A DNA stretch of 64,000 nucleotides from Alphaproteobacteria bacterium (GCA_015231795.1 JADGAX010000003.1:310001-374000), one strand, 5' to 3'; positions 37,942 through 47,933 are shown, numbered from the stretch's first letter. The notes: generated from the sequence alone by a model not told the origin. Translations and numbers: made by a program.

Positions 37942-38187
37942 TCGTGGCCTGCCGCGCTTAGCTTTAGGCTTATACTCTTCCTGGAACTGCTGGACCCAGG
38001 CATAAACGACATCCGCCTGCCAGCGCAGCAAACTGGAATCCGGCAGCCGTACTCGAGGAGGAAGGCGATGGGGTGCCCTGGAGGCATCGTGGCGGATCGT
38101 GCGAACCGACCTGCCCAGATAGGCGGCCAGGTCTTCGGCGGTCATTAGGTTCTGAAGCTGAGTTTTAGGGGCGGGCGTTCTAGCCAT
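37930..38187 (-). CDS. AlpA/excisionase-type HTH protein
   Basis: This small DNA-binding protein of about 85 aa has MTAEDLAAYLGRSVRTIRHD, the MerR/AlpA-type winged helix of excisionases and prophage regulators, and a basic tail KPKAKRGRPRLPL. The start at 38187 is preferred because GGAG lies six bases upstream; the frame opens further at 38241. It could serve as directionality factor or as regulator of the neighbouring genes. Confidence 0.65.
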   Translation of the reverse strand: MARTPAPKTQLQNLMTAEDLAAYLGRSVRTIRHDASRAPHRLPPRVRLPDSSLLRWQADVVYAWVQQFQEEYKPKAKRGRPRLPL

Positions 38188-38311
38188 AAACATCTCCAGC
38201 TTGGACATACGGGGGCTTATTCGCCAGTGCAACCTTTGCAATTTGTCAGTTTATTATCTTCTCCCGGTATGCGAAAAATAGGCCTAGGGGACTTTTCTTC
38301 CTGTAGGGGCC

Positions 38312-40756
38312 ATGGACAAGAAGAAGCTAAGCGAACGCGATATCTGCACCAAGTTCATTACGCCTGCCTTGCGTCAGGCGGGCTGGGACGAGATGTTGCA
38401 AATCCGCGAGGAATTCGCCTTCACCAAGGGCCGCATCATCGTGCGCGGCAAGCTTGTCAGCCGGGGCCAGGCCAAGCGGGCTGATTACATCCTCTATTAC
38501 AAGCCCAACATCCCCATTGCCTTGATCGAGGCCAAGGACAACAACCACAGCATCGGCGACGGCATGCAGCAGGGCCTGGGCTATGCCGAGACGCTGAACA
38601 TCCCCTTCGTCTTCTCGTCGAATGGTGATGGTTTCGTCTTCCACGACCGCACGGGAGCCAGCCCCCGGCAAGAAACCGATCTGCCCCTGGATGCCTTCCC
38701 GTCGCCCAATGACCTATGGGCGCGATATCGCGCCTGGAAAGGCCTGTCGCCCGAGGCCGAGCAGACCGTCTTGCAAGATTACTATGATGACGGCAGCGGC
38801 AAGACACCCCGCTATTACCAGATCAACGCCATCAATGCGGCCATCGAGGCCATCGCCAAAGGCCAGGACCGCATATTGCTGGTCATGGCGACCGGCACCG
38901 GCAAAACCTATACGGCTTTTCAGATCATCTGGCGGCTGTGGAAGGCTGGGCGCAAGAAGCGCATTCTGTTCCTGGCCGACCGCAATGTGCTGATCGACCA
39001 GACTATGGTCAACGATTTCCGCCCCTTTGGCGGGGTTATGGCCAAGCTCAGCAGCAATTCCAAGACCATCGAAAAGGCCGATGGAACGATGACCGATGTC
39101 ACCACGGCCATCGACTCCAAGCACCAGATCAACAAATCCTACGAGGTCTATCTGGGCCTCTATCAGGCCATCACCGGGCCGGATGAAAAGCAGAAACATT
39201 TTAAGACGTTTTCAAAAAACTTCTTCGACCTGATCGTGATCGACGAATGTCACCGAGGCAGTGCCGCCGAAGATTCGGCTTGGCGCGAAATTCTGGACTA
39301 CTTTGAAACCGCCACCAAAATAGGCCTGACCGCCACGCCCAAGGAAACCAAATATGTTTCCAACATCCAATATTTCGGCGACCCGGTTTACTCCTATTCG
39401 CTAAAGCAGGGCATCCACGATGGCTTCCTGGCCCCCTACAAGGTGGTCAAGGTCCATATCGACCGCGATGTTGAAGGCTACCGGCCCGAGAAGGGGCAGC
39501 TTGACCGCGATGGCGAAGAAATCGAGGACCGCATCTATAATGCCAAGGATTACGACCGCACCATCGTCTTGGATGATCGCACCAATCTGGTGGCCCGTAA
39601 AATAACTGATTTCCTGAAGGAAAGCGGCGACCGATTCCAGAAAACCATTATCTTTTGCGTCGATCAGGAACATGCCGCCCGGATGCGCCAGGCTCTGATT
39701 AACGAAAATGCCGATCTGGTCGGCGAGAACCACCGCTATGTCATGCGCATTACCGGCAACGATGCCGATGGCCAGGCCCAGCTTGGCAACTTCATTGACC
39801 CTGAATCCAAATATCCAGTTCTGGTCACCACCTCGCGCCTGCTCTCGACCGGGGTCGATGCCCAAACCTGCCGCCTGATCGTGCTGGATCGGGAAGTAGG
39901 TTCGATGACCGAGTTCAAGCAGATCGTCGGGCGCGGCACCCGCGTGCATGAAGACACCCGGAAATTCTATTTCACCCTGATCGATTTCCGGGGCGCTTCC
40001 AGCCACTTCGCTGACCCAGACTTCGATGGCGAGCCGGTGCAGATCTACGAGCCGGGCGACGATGACCCCGTCGCACCACCCGACGATGTGCCGCCGCCCG
40101 ATGACACTGACGATCCCATCCCACCCGAGCCAGGCGAGGAGGAGATCATTGTCGATGGCTTCCCCGAAGGCCCCACAGGGGGCGAATCCCGGCGCAAGAT
40201 TTACGTGGATGGCGTCAAGGCCACCATCATTGCCGAGCGGGTGGAATATCTTGATGAAAACGGCAAGCTGATTACCGAAAGCCTGCGCGATTACACCAAG
40301 AAGGCCTTAAAATCCCGCTTTGCCAGCTTGGACGAGTTCCTGAAACGCTGGAAATCGGAAGAGCGTAAGCAGGCCATCATCGATGAGTTGGAAGCCGAGG
40401 GCCTGTCGCTTGATCCCCTGGCCGAGGAAGTGGGCAAGCAGTTCGATCCCTTCGATCTGATCTGCCATGTCGCCTTCGACAGAAAGCCCCTAACTCGGCG
40501 CGAGCGGGCCGACAACGTGAAGAAGCGCGATGTCTTCACCCACTACGGCCCCCAGGCCCGCGCCGTGCTGGATGCCCTGCTGGCCAAATACCAGGACGAG
40601 GGTATTATCAATCTCGACGACCCGCGTGTCTTGCAAATCCCGCCCTTCGACCGCATGGGCACCCCCATGCAGCTCATCAAAGCCTTCGGCACCCGCCCGG
40701 ATTTCGAAAAGGCCGTGCACGAGTTACAAACAGCCCTTTACCAGGAAACCGCCTAG
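38312..40756 (+). CDS. hsdR: Type I restriction enzyme R subunit (first system)
   Basis: HsdR translocates DNA and cuts it when the site is unmethylated. This 814-aa protein has an N-terminal nuclease core (ADYILYYKPNIPIALIEAKDN), Walker A GTGTGKTYTAF near residue 195, DECH box VIDECHRG near 310, and helicase motif VGRGTRVHED. A proline/aspartate-rich linker (about residues 580-620) precedes the C-terminal domain. It opens the R-M-S operon and is followed three bases later by hsdM. Confidence 0.94.
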   Translation: MDKKKLSERDICTKFITPALRQAGWDEMLQIREEFAFTKGRIIVRGKLVSRGQAKRADYILYYKPNIPIALIEAKDNNHSIGDGMQQGLGYAETLNIPFVFSSNGDGFVFHDRTGASPRQETDLPLDAFPSPNDLWARYRAWKGLSPEAEQTVLQDYYDDGSGKTPRYYQINAINAAIEAIAKGQDRILLVMATGTGKTYTAFQIIWRLWKAGRKKRILFLADRNVLIDQTMVNDFRPFGGVMAKLSSNSKTIEKADGTMTDVTTAIDSKHQINKSYEVYLGLYQAITGPDEKQKHFKTFSKNFFDLIVIDECHRGSAAEDSAWREILDYFETATKIGLTATPKETKYVSNIQYFGDPVYSYSLKQGIHDGFLAPYKVVKVHIDRDVEGYRPEKGQLDRDGEEIEDRIYNAKDYDRTIVLDDRTNLVARKITDFLKESGDRFQKTIIFCVDQEHAARMRQALINENADLVGENHRYVMRITGNDADGQAQLGNFIDPESKYPVLVTTSRLLSTGVDAQTCRLIVLDREVGSMTEFKQIVGRGTRVHEDTRKFYFTLIDFRGASSHFADPDFDGEPVQIYEPGDDDPVAPPDDVPPPDDTDDPIPPEPGEEEIIVDGFPEGPTGGESRRKIYVDGVKATIIAERVEYLDENGKLITESLRDYTKKALKSRFASLDEFLKRWKSEERKQAIIDELEAEGLSLDPLAEEVGKQFDPFDLICHVAFDRKPLTRRERADNVKKRDVFTHYGPQARAVLDALLAKYQDEGIINLDDPRVLQIPPFDRMGTPMQLIKAFGTRPDFEKAVHELQTALYQETA

Positions 40757-40759
40757 ATC

Positions 40760-42217
40760 ATGTCCGTCCGCACAACTGTTAAATCCATCCAAGACATCAT
40801 GCGCCAGGATACCGGCGTCGATGGCGACGCCCAGCGCATCAGCCAGCTTTGCTGGATGTTCTTTTTAAAGATCATGGATGACCAGGACCAAGAACTGGAG
40901 CTGCTGAACTCCGGTTATCGCTCGCCCATCCCCACCAAGCTGCAATGGCGCTTCTGGGCCGCCGATCCCGAGGGGATCACCGGCGAGGAATTGATGACCT
41001 TCATCAACACCGATCTGTTCCCGGCCTTAAAGGCACTCCCCTTGTCGGGCAAAGCGGGCGACAGGCGGCGCGTGGTGCGCGACGTGTTCGAGGACGCCTA
41101 TAATTACATGAAGTCCGGCCAGTTGATGCGCCAGGTGGTCAACAAGATCAACGGCATCGACTTCAACAACCTGACCGAGCGCCAGCACTTTGGCGACATC
41201 TACGAGCAGATACTCAACGATCTGCAAAGTGCAGGAAATGCGGGCGAATATTACACGCCGCGTGCCGTCACCGCCTTCATGGTGGATCGCATCGATCCCA
41301 AGCCCGGCGAATTGCTGTTCGATCCCGCCTGCGGCACCGGCGGCTTTCTGACCTGTGCGCTGCGCCACATGCGCGAACGCTATATCAAGCGCCCCGAGGA
41401 CGAGCGCAACATGCAGGCCGCCCTGCGTGCCGTCGAGAAAAAACAACTGCCCCACATGCTATGCGTCACCAACATGCTGCTGCATGGCGTCGAGGACCCC
41501 GGCTTCGTGCGCCACGACAACACGCTGGCCAAGCCCTATATCAGCTATACCCAGTCGGATCGGGTGGATATCGTCCTGACAAATCCGCCCTTTGGTGGGC
41601 GCGAGGAAGACGGCATCGAAAGCAACTTTCCCAAGCATTTCCAAACCCGCGAAACCGCCGATTTGTTCCTGGCCCTGATTATCCGCCTGCTGAAATCTGG
41701 CGGGCGATCAGCCGTGGTGCTGCCCGATGGCACCCTGTTCGGAGAAGGTGTGAAAACCCGCCTCAAGGAACATTTGATGGAGGAGTGCAATCTGCACACC
41801 ATTGTGCGGCTGCCCAATTCCGTATTCAAACCCTATGCCAACATCGGCACCAATCTGCTGTTCTTTGAAAAGGGCGAGCGCACCAAGGACATCTGGTTCT
41901 ATGAGCATCAGGTGCCGGATGGGCAAAAGGCCTATTCCATGACCAAGCCGATCCGGCTGGAGCATTTCAAAAGCTGCATCGATTGGTGGGGTGGGGCCAA
42001 GCGCAAGGGGCGCAAGGAAACGCCGCAAGCCTGGAAGGTGAGCGCCGAGGACATCAAGGCGCGGGGCTACAACCTGGATATCAAGAACCCGCACACGGTA
42101 GCCGACGATCATGGCGACCCCGAAGTTTTGCTGGCCAGATTGAACGAGGCCGAGACCCAAGCCGCAGGCTTACGCGACCAGTTGAAAGCCATCCTGGCCG
42201 AGGCCCTGCTTCGATGA
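40760..42217 (+). CDS. hsdM: Type I DNA methyltransferase M subunit (first system)
   Basis: HsdM is the adenine-N6 methyltransferase subunit. This 485-aa protein has the HsdM N-terminal helical domain, motif I FDPACGTGGFL near residue 188 and catalytic motif IV TNPPFGG near 275. Length is typical. It lies three bases after hsdR and ten before hsdS. Confidence 0.95.
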   Translation: MSVRTTVKSIQDIMRQDTGVDGDAQRISQLCWMFFLKIMDDQDQELELLNSGYRSPIPTKLQWRFWAADPEGITGEELMTFINTDLFPALKALPLSGKAGDRRRVVRDVFEDAYNYMKSGQLMRQVVNKINGIDFNNLTERQHFGDIYEQILNDLQSAGNAGEYYTPRAVTAFMVDRIDPKPGELLFDPACGTGGFLTCALRHMRERYIKRPEDERNMQAALRAVEKKQLPHMLCVTNMLLHGVEDPGFVRHDNTLAKPYISYTQSDRVDIVLTNPPFGGREEDGIESNFPKHFQTRETADLFLALIIRLLKSGGRSAVVLPDGTLFGEGVKTRLKEHLMEECNLHTIVRLPNSVFKPYANIGTNLLFFEKGERTKDIWFYEHQVPDGQKAYSMTKPIRLEHFKSCIDWWGGAKRKGRKETPQAWKVSAEDIKARGYNLDIKNPHTVADDHGDPEVLLARLNEAETQAAGLRDQLKAILAEALLR

Positions 42218-42227
42218 GCACCACGCA

Positions 42228-43919
42228 ATGAACCCCGACATGCTGCTGGCCCATTATGACCGCATTGCCGATGCGCCGGATGCCATCGCCCGCCTGCGCC
42301 GCTTTATTCTCGATCTGGCCGTGCGTGGCAAACTGGTACCGCAAGACCCGAATGACGAACCAGCATCGGAATTGCTGAAGCGGATTGCGGCAGAGAAAGC
42401 AAGGTTGGGTATTCGAGACGCTTTAGAGCCGCTTGCGAGTGAAGAGGTGCCCTTTGCTTTGCTCAAAGGCTGGGCTTGGACTCGTATCGGGGAAATCTGC
42501 TCTAAGACAGGTTCTGGAAGCACCCCCCGGGGTGGCAAGGAAGTTTATGTAGAAAGTGGTGTGCCATTTCTACGGTCTCAGAATGTGTACGACGATGGGC
42601 TTCGGCTTGATGACGTTGCCTACATCGCTGCAGACGTTCACGCCAGGATGTCCGGAACTGCGGTTAAGCCTGCGGACCTGCTCTTGAATATCACAGGGGG
42701 ATCTATGGGCAGATGCTGCCGGGTTCCCGATGGTTTTGGTGAGGCCAATATTAGCCAACATGTCGCCATTATCCGCTCTGCCATCGACGGCATGACCGAC
42801 TTCTTACACAAACTCGTTCTTGCCCCATATTTCCAGGCCTTCATATTTGGAAAGCAGACGGGCGCTGGTAGGGGGGGGCTTCCCAAGAACCGCATGGATC
42901 GAATCGCGGTCGCACTTCCCCCCCTCGCCGAGCAACACCGCATCGTTGCCAAGGTCGATGAGTTGATGGCCCTGTGCGACAGGCTGGAGGCGGCAAGGAA
43001 AGAGCGCGAGGCAACCCGCGACCGACTAGCACTTTCCAGCCTCGCCCGCCTGAACGCCCCCGATCCAGAAACCTTTCAAGCCGATGCCCGCTTTGCGCTG
43101 AACAATCTCTCTGCCCTGACCACGCGCCCAGATCAGATCAAGCAACTCCGCCAAACCATCCTGAACCTTGCCGTGCGCGGCAAACTGGTCCCCCAAGACC
43201 CCAACGACGAACCGGCCTCGGAATTGTTGAAACGGATTGCAGCTGAGAAAGCAAGGTTGGTAAAGGCGGGGGAGATAAAGTCTCCGAGAGAAGCCTCTGT
43301 TCCTGCCGAAGCACCATTTTCAGTTCCTTCAAATTGGCGCTGGTCGCAGCTTTCTGAAATCGGCGTGTTGAGCCCGCGCAACGAAGCACCCGATGTCCTT
43401 GAGGCATCATTTGTTCCGATGCCGCTGATTGCCGCTGACTATGGCGTTGCGAACCAACACGAAGTCAGACCCTGGGGCGAGATTAAGAAGGGATACACGC
43501 ACTTTGCTGAAGGCGATGTTGGCCTCGCCAAGATCACGCCTTGCTTCGAGAACGGTAAATCGACGGTCTTCCGAAATCTAACGGGCGGGATTGGAAGCGG
43601 CACGACTGAGTTGCACATAGTGCGTCCGCTGTTCATCGAACAGGATTACATCTTGCTGTTCCTCAAGAGCCCGCACTTTATCGAAACTGGCATCCCGAAA
43701 ATGACCGGCACGGCTGGCCAGAAGCGCGTGCCAACCGAGTATTTTGCACATTCGCCTTTCCCCCTCCCCCCCCTTGCCGAGCAACACCGCATCGTCGCCA
43801 AGGTCGATGAGTTGATGGCCCTGTGCGACCGGCTGGAGGCAAGCCTATCAACCTGCGACGACACCCGCCGCTGCCTGCTTGAATCCATCCTTCATCACTC
43901 GTTGGCCCTGGCGGCATAG
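42228..43919 (+). CDS. hsdS: Type I specificity subunit S with two recognition domains (first system)
   Basis: HsdS chooses the bipartite DNA target. This 563-aa protein has two target-recognition domains separated by duplicated conserved blocks. QDPNDEPASELLKRIAAEK appears near residues 39 and 323, and AEQHRIVAKVDELMALCDR near 234 and 518. The duplication is also obvious at DNA level. Homopolymer runs (eight G at 42871, seven and eight C near 42918 and 43766) lie in the coding sequence, currently in frame. Start ATG 42228 lies just after the hsdM stop. Confidence 0.93.
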   Translation: MNPDMLLAHYDRIADAPDAIARLRRFILDLAVRGKLVPQDPNDEPASELLKRIAAEKARLGIRDALEPLASEEVPFALLKGWAWTRIGEICSKTGSGSTPRGGKEVYVESGVPFLRSQNVYDDGLRLDDVAYIAADVHARMSGTAVKPADLLLNITGGSMGRCCRVPDGFGEANISQHVAIIRSAIDGMTDFLHKLVLAPYFQAFIFGKQTGAGRGGLPKNRMDRIAVALPPLAEQHRIVAKVDELMALCDRLEAARKEREATRDRLALSSLARLNAPDPETFQADARFALNNLSALTTRPDQIKQLRQTILNLAVRGKLVPQDPNDEPASELLKRIAAEKARLVKAGEIKSPREASVPAEAPFSVPSNWRWSQLSEIGVLSPRNEAPDVLEASFVPMPLIAADYGVANQHEVRPWGEIKKGYTHFAEGDVGLAKITPCFENGKSTVFRNLTGGIGSGTTELHIVRPLFIEQDYILLFLKSPHFIETGIPKMTGTAGQKRVPTEYFAHSPFPLPPLAEQHRIVAKVDELMALCDRLEASLSTCDDTRRCLLESILHHSLALAA

Positions 43920-43935
43920 AGGTAGAGGCGACAGC

Positions 43936-44628
43936 ATGGGGCAAGCGCCGCAAACACCTGCATCAGAACGCTTGGACCCTGAAAAGGTGGCCTACTGGTA
44001 TTTCCGGTTAAACGGTTTTCTTCAAATTGAAAATTTTGTTGTTCATCCAGAAAGACGTGGCAGCCAACGCACAGACGCTGATTTACTTGCCGTGCGTTTT
44101 CCTTACCGTGCTGAGCGCCTATTCGACGACCCTAATGACATTATGGCCGACGATGTGGCTGGGTTGTCACTTTCCCGTGACCAGATTGAAGTCGTGATTG
44201 TGGAAGTGAAGACGAACCAGCCTTGTACCCTCAACGGTCCTTGGACCCAATCGGATCGAAAAAACATACACCGAGTTCTCGCTGCGGTCGGCTGCTTGCC
44301 TCATGCCGATATCGACCAGGCTGCAACAAACCTATATGAGAAAGGGCTCCATGACGCTCACAATAGTCTCCGCATTCGTCTTGTCGCGGTGGGAAAAGAT
44401 CGAAGCATTGGTTTGGGGACGAAATATCCTCAAGTTAAGCAGCTGATTTGGAAAGACTTTACTTACAAGCGGCTCCATTCATATCGCCAGCAAAAGAAAG
44501 ACGTGCATCAGTGGGATAATCACGGGCTTAAGATTAAGGGGCAAGCCGAAATGGCTGCTAATGAAGAAAGGTTCGTTGAACAGATGCTGCTCTTAATGGG
44601 GGTGCGGAATGACAATCCGGGTTCATGA
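43936..44628 (+). CDS. PD-(D/E)XK nuclease-like accessory protein
   Basis: This protein of 230 aa has a nuclease-like core: RTDADLLAVRFP followed by QIEVVIVEVKTNQPCTL, the D...E-x-K spacing of PD-(D/E)XK enzymes. A tryptophan-rich C-terminus follows. Start ATG 43936 gives a clean N-terminus (MGQAPQTPASERLDPEKVAY); a longer frame from 43879 overlaps hsdS. It lies directly behind hsdS in the same direction. A restriction-related function is likely but no family name is certain. Confidence 0.6.
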   Translation: MGQAPQTPASERLDPEKVAYWYFRLNGFLQIENFVVHPERRGSQRTDADLLAVRFPYRAERLFDDPNDIMADDVAGLSLSRDQIEVVIVEVKTNQPCTLNGPWTQSDRKNIHRVLAAVGCLPHADIDQAATNLYEKGLHDAHNSLRIRLVAVGKDRSIGLGTKYPQVKQLIWKDFTYKRLHSYRQQKKDVHQWDNHGLKIKGQAEMAANEERFVEQMLLLMGVRNDNPGS

Positions 44629-44670
44629 TATCTGGCCGACTGGCGTGCCAGAGATGATAATCTCAGCTTT

Positions 44671-45486
44671 GTGAGGTTGAGTAGCGTGAACCAACCCCTT
44701 GAGGTCTCGGTCTCCTTCCAAGAATGCACGGTAGGATGGATTAGATTCACCATCACGATTGCCAATAAGCAGATTCAAATCAGCGCCTCGCACATATACG
44801 ACCCATTTCCCAGGATGCTTCAATGGCTGCATGCCTGCGTTCAAGGCCAGTCTCCATCTGAATGGTTCATTGACGAGGAAGGCAGTGGCACCAGATTCTT
44901 GTTTGAGAAGGGCGACGGCCCCAGGGTTTCTATCTGGCAAGGCGAACTACCACTCAACGATACTGATTTCCAACTGACTGCAACGATCAACCCGCGCCAA
45001 ATGGCCGATGCCTTTATGTCGGCCCTGACATACTTCGCCAACAGTGTCGATTACGATCCCTTCGAATGGGCGCATATCAGCCTTGCCGTTGCTCTGGACC
45101 GTCTGGTGCCAACGCTGATCAAAGATGATTTGCTTGGCCTCTCGGCGCGTGACTTGTCATTGCTGCTTCATGCGACGATGGAGATTCGCAGCATCGCTGA
45201 CCCCTTTGCCGATCTGAAGGCGCTGCTTGAGTTTGCCGAACAGCGCGTAACCCCGCCCTGGCTGGCCGATGACAACACCTATCCAGTTGGGTTCGATGGT
45301 GCTGATGTCCCCGCCGCGTGGGACGAATGGGATGACGACGAGAAGCGCAAGTTTCTGTCCAATATCCTGACAGAAGGAGTCACAAGCTGGAACGCTTGTG
45401 ATCTAAGGGCGTTGTTTCTAAGCAAGAGCTACAATGAACTCCCCAGCAAGCAAGAATGTAAGGGCTGTGAGAATGCAAGAACCTGA
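44671..45486 (+). CDS. Hypothetical accessory protein behind the first type I system
   Basis: I do not recognise this protein of up to 271 aa. The N-terminal half is beta-rich (VGWIRFTITIANKQIQISAS), the C-terminal half helical and acidic (AAWDEWDDDEKRKF). No membrane or metal motifs. The start is uncertain, GTG at 44671 or 44686, since no ATG with an RBS is seen. Its end overlaps the next gene, supporting cotranscription. Confidence 0.5.
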   Translation: MRLSSVNQPLEVSVSFQECTVGWIRFTITIANKQIQISASHIYDPFPRMLQWLHACVQGQSPSEWFIDEEGSGTRFLFEKGDGPRVSIWQGELPLNDTDFQLTATINPRQMADAFMSALTYFANSVDYDPFEWAHISLAVALDRLVPTLIKDDLLGLSARDLSLLLHATMEIRSIADPFADLKALLEFAEQRVTPPWLADDNTYPVGFDGADVPAAWDEWDDDEKRKFLSNILTEGVTSWNACDLRALFLSKSYNELPSKQECKGCENART

Positions 45487-46426
45487 ACAGAAATGCCCAA
45501 TATGTAAATTTCAGGCAAGTGTGACGCAATACGACGGTGATTGCATTATCGTCAGGTGCCCGCGTTGCGGAAGCTTCTATGCTTCCGGATCAGTATATGG
45601 ATATCTTTCGCCCGAACGCAGCGACCTGACAGACTATAAGCGCGCCGTTCTTAGCCATGAAGTTCGCAAGATGCAGCGTCATGCCAGCCTGCCCACCCTG
45701 ACCACCAACATAATGAACAATTGCTTTGAGCACGAGCTTCCAGCCCCAGCCGAACGGGGCAACAATTTGATCATCTGGCTGGGTGAGAACGGCAGGAAGA
45801 ATCCAGGCAATTACCTACAGCCTGTTTACGATGAATTGATCGGCATTCTCGGCTGTATGACCGCCAATGATGTGGACTATGTAGCGAAAAGTTTGCTTGA
45901 TCAGAAGCTGGTTGAAGGCAGCACTGATGGTGGATCGGGAACTCTGCGGCTTTTGTTCAAGGGCTGGGAACGATACGACCAACTACTGCGTGGCGATTTT
46001 GTCAGCCGCACGGCTTTCATGGCGATGCCCTTCAATAATCCACTGCTTGATCATGTTTATAAGGACATCTGGCGTCCGGCAGTCAAGCGGGCGGGCTTTG
46101 ATCTCGTTCGCATTGATGATGAGCCAAAGGCAGGCGTGATTGATAACCATCTGCGCGTCGAGATTCGCAAGGCCCGCTTTGTGATCGCCGAACTGACCTG
46201 CGGGAATCATGGTGCCTATTGGGAAGCCGGTTTCTCGGAGGGCCTTGACCGCAAGGTGATCTATACCTGCGAGAGAGCCTTCTTCGACCTTCATCGCACC
46301 CACTTTGACACCAATCACTGCACGACCATCATCTGGGAAGAAGATGGCCTTGAGGAAGCGGGGCGAAAGCTAACAGATACCATCCGCGCCACCTTGCCCG
46401 GCGAAGCCAAACAAACGGATGATTGA
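45473..46426 (+). CDS. Zinc-ribbon protein with TIR/deoxyribosyltransferase-like domain
   Basis: An N-terminal zinc ribbon (CPICKF and CPRCGSFY) and a helical middle precede a C-terminal Rossmann-like domain. It contains TAFMAMPFNNPLLDHVYKDI, ARFVIAELTCGNHGAYWEAG and EGLDRKVIYTCE. This pattern is that of nucleoside 2-deoxyribosyltransferase/TIR-like enzymes, with a candidate catalytic Glu in WEAGFSEGL. Such domains consume NAD or nucleotides in antiphage systems. The start ATG 45473 overlaps the previous gene; 45434 is an alternative. Immune signalling is inference. Confidence 0.6.
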   Translation: MQEPEQKCPICKFQASVTQYDGDCIIVRCPRCGSFYASGSVYGYLSPERSDLTDYKRAVLSHEVRKMQRHASLPTLTTNIMNNCFEHELPAPAERGNNLIIWLGENGRKNPGNYLQPVYDELIGILGCMTANDVDYVAKSLLDQKLVEGSTDGGSGTLRLLFKGWERYDQLLRGDFVSRTAFMAMPFNNPLLDHVYKDIWRPAVKRAGFDLVRIDDEPKAGVIDNHLRVEIRKARFVIAELTCGNHGAYWEAGFSEGLDRKVIYTCERAFFDLHRTHFDTNHCTTIIWEEDGLEEAGRKLTDTIRATLPGEAKQTDD

Positions 46427-46433
46427 TTGACGC

Positions 46434-47228
46434 ATGGCATTAACCAGTACCTTCTTCGCCCGTTTTATCGGCATCGACTATTCCGGCGCTGAGACCCCGA
46501 CTTCCAGCCTGAAGGGCCTGCGCGTATATATGGCGCTGGGCGATGCCAAGCCGGTTGAGATTCCGCCACCACCGTCGCCCCGAAAATATTGGACGCGCAA
46601 GGGGCTTGCTGAATGGCTTGTCGAGCGGTTGGCCGAGGAGGTGCCGACACTGGCCGGCATTGACCACGCTTTCTCCTTTCCACTACGTTATTTTGAGGTT
46701 CATGGGCTGCTGCCTGACTGGCCCAGCTTTCTTGATGACTTTCAACACCACTGGCCAACCGACGATGACAACACCTACGTCGATTTTGTCCGCCATGGTC
46801 TTTGCGGCAATGGTGCTGCCCGTACCGGCAATTCGCGCTGGAAGCGCATAACAGAAGAACGCTCGGGCACGGCCAAATCCGTCTTCCATTTCGATGTCCA
46901 AGGCTCGGTCGCCAAATCCACCCATTCCGGCATTCCTTGGCTGCGCTATATCCGCAACCAGCTTGGCAATCGTGTTCACTTCTGGCCCTTTGACGGCTGG
47001 GTTGTTCCTGCCGGGCGCTCTGTCATTGCCGAGGTCTACCCACGGCTTTGGAGCAGCCAATTTCCCCGCCAGGATCGCACCACAGATCAACACGACGCCT
47101 ATTCGGTTGCCGCCTGGCTATCGCAAGCCGACCGCAACGGCGCTCTCGCTGACCTCTTCAATCCAGCCCTTACCTCGCCTGAACGCGCCGTGGCAGAGGT
47201 TGAGGGCTGGATTTTAGGGGTTAAGTGA
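46434..47228 (+). CDS. DUF429-type RNase H-fold protein (first copy)
   Basis: This 264-aa protein starts with FARFIGIDYSGAET, the beta-strand/Asp pattern of the DUF429 predicted nuclease family (RNase H-like fold). Further conserved pieces are LAGIDHAFSFPLRYFE, FDVQGSVAKSTHSGIPWLR, and a DQHDAYSVAAWL segment with acidic residues. A strikingly similar paralogue ends the second restriction operon (59335-60114). It lies eight bases after the zinc-ribbon gene. The exact substrate is unknown. Confidence 0.7.
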   Translation: MALTSTFFARFIGIDYSGAETPTSSLKGLRVYMALGDAKPVEIPPPPSPRKYWTRKGLAEWLVERLAEEVPTLAGIDHAFSFPLRYFEVHGLLPDWPSFLDDFQHHWPTDDDNTYVDFVRHGLCGNGAARTGNSRWKRITEERSGTAKSVFHFDVQGSVAKSTHSGIPWLRYIRNQLGNRVHFWPFDGWVVPAGRSVIAEVYPRLWSSQFPRQDRTTDQHDAYSVAAWLSQADRNGALADLFNPALTSPERAVAEVEGWILGVK

Positions 47229-47366
47229 GTGGGTAAACCTCTCTACATTGAGCTTTCATCCTTGATGGTATTGGCGAGATCGGTTTCTAGAGTTCGTCGG
47301 TAATTGTCAGCAGAGATGAGATTTGTTGATCTGAGGCGGTCATCATTGGTATGCCCGGCCTCAGCT

Positions 47367-47666
47367 TTAGTCGATGACAGGTTTCTTCGGGCGGCCAGGT
47401 TTACTTGTGCAGTTTTTCTTCCTGCGTGGCTTTGATGCAAGGTGACCCGCTTTCAAGGCGGCTATGAATTCGTCGCGGGCAAAGACATACTTTGACGCTC
47501 CGATTGGATATCTTTTGAGCGTTCCCTGAGGGAGATGATTGAGGAAACTGGCGCTGAGCCCGAACTCTTCGGAAATTTGAGCTGTTGACATGAAGCCGGA
47601 GGATGGCTTCGGGTGCAGGCGCCTGCGAGAAGCACGAATCTTTTCTGATGACTTGTCTTTGGGCAT
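47367..47666 (-). CDS. Excisionase-like DNA-binding protein near the right element end
   Basis: This protein of about 99 aa has a winged-helix-like core (MSTAQISEEFGLSASFLNHL, then YVFARDEFIAALKAGHL) and a basic tail rich in Lys/Arg (KPRRKKNCTSKPGRPKKP). The start at 47666 is supported by GGAG eight bases upstream. It lies about 400 bases inside the right attachment repeat, a common place for a recombination directionality factor. Confidence 0.55.
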   Translation of the reverse strand: MPKDKSSEKIRASRRRLHPKPSSGFMSTAQISEEFGLSASFLNHLPQGTLKRYPIGASKYVFARDEFIAALKAGHLASKPRRKKNCTSKPGRPKKPVID

Positions 47667-47933
47667 AGCTGTGGCTCCACAACACAGAGGTTGATGAAGC
47701 CACGTACTGAGTTTCGCCCGTGGCATGCGGGGATTGTCTCCACCCCGCGGCTGAGACGGCAACTCCCGTCACTAAGGCACCTTCTTTAGGCTTGCGCTGG
47801 TGCTATGCCCCCGATTTTCATCGGTCAGATTGAGTGCGGTTGACTGGCTCTCATTGCGGCCTGTCCAGGCGGCGGATGGTTCGAGTCGTGCGCGAACAAA
47901 TTAAACTTCTTCACAAAGCTATTGTCAACATTG

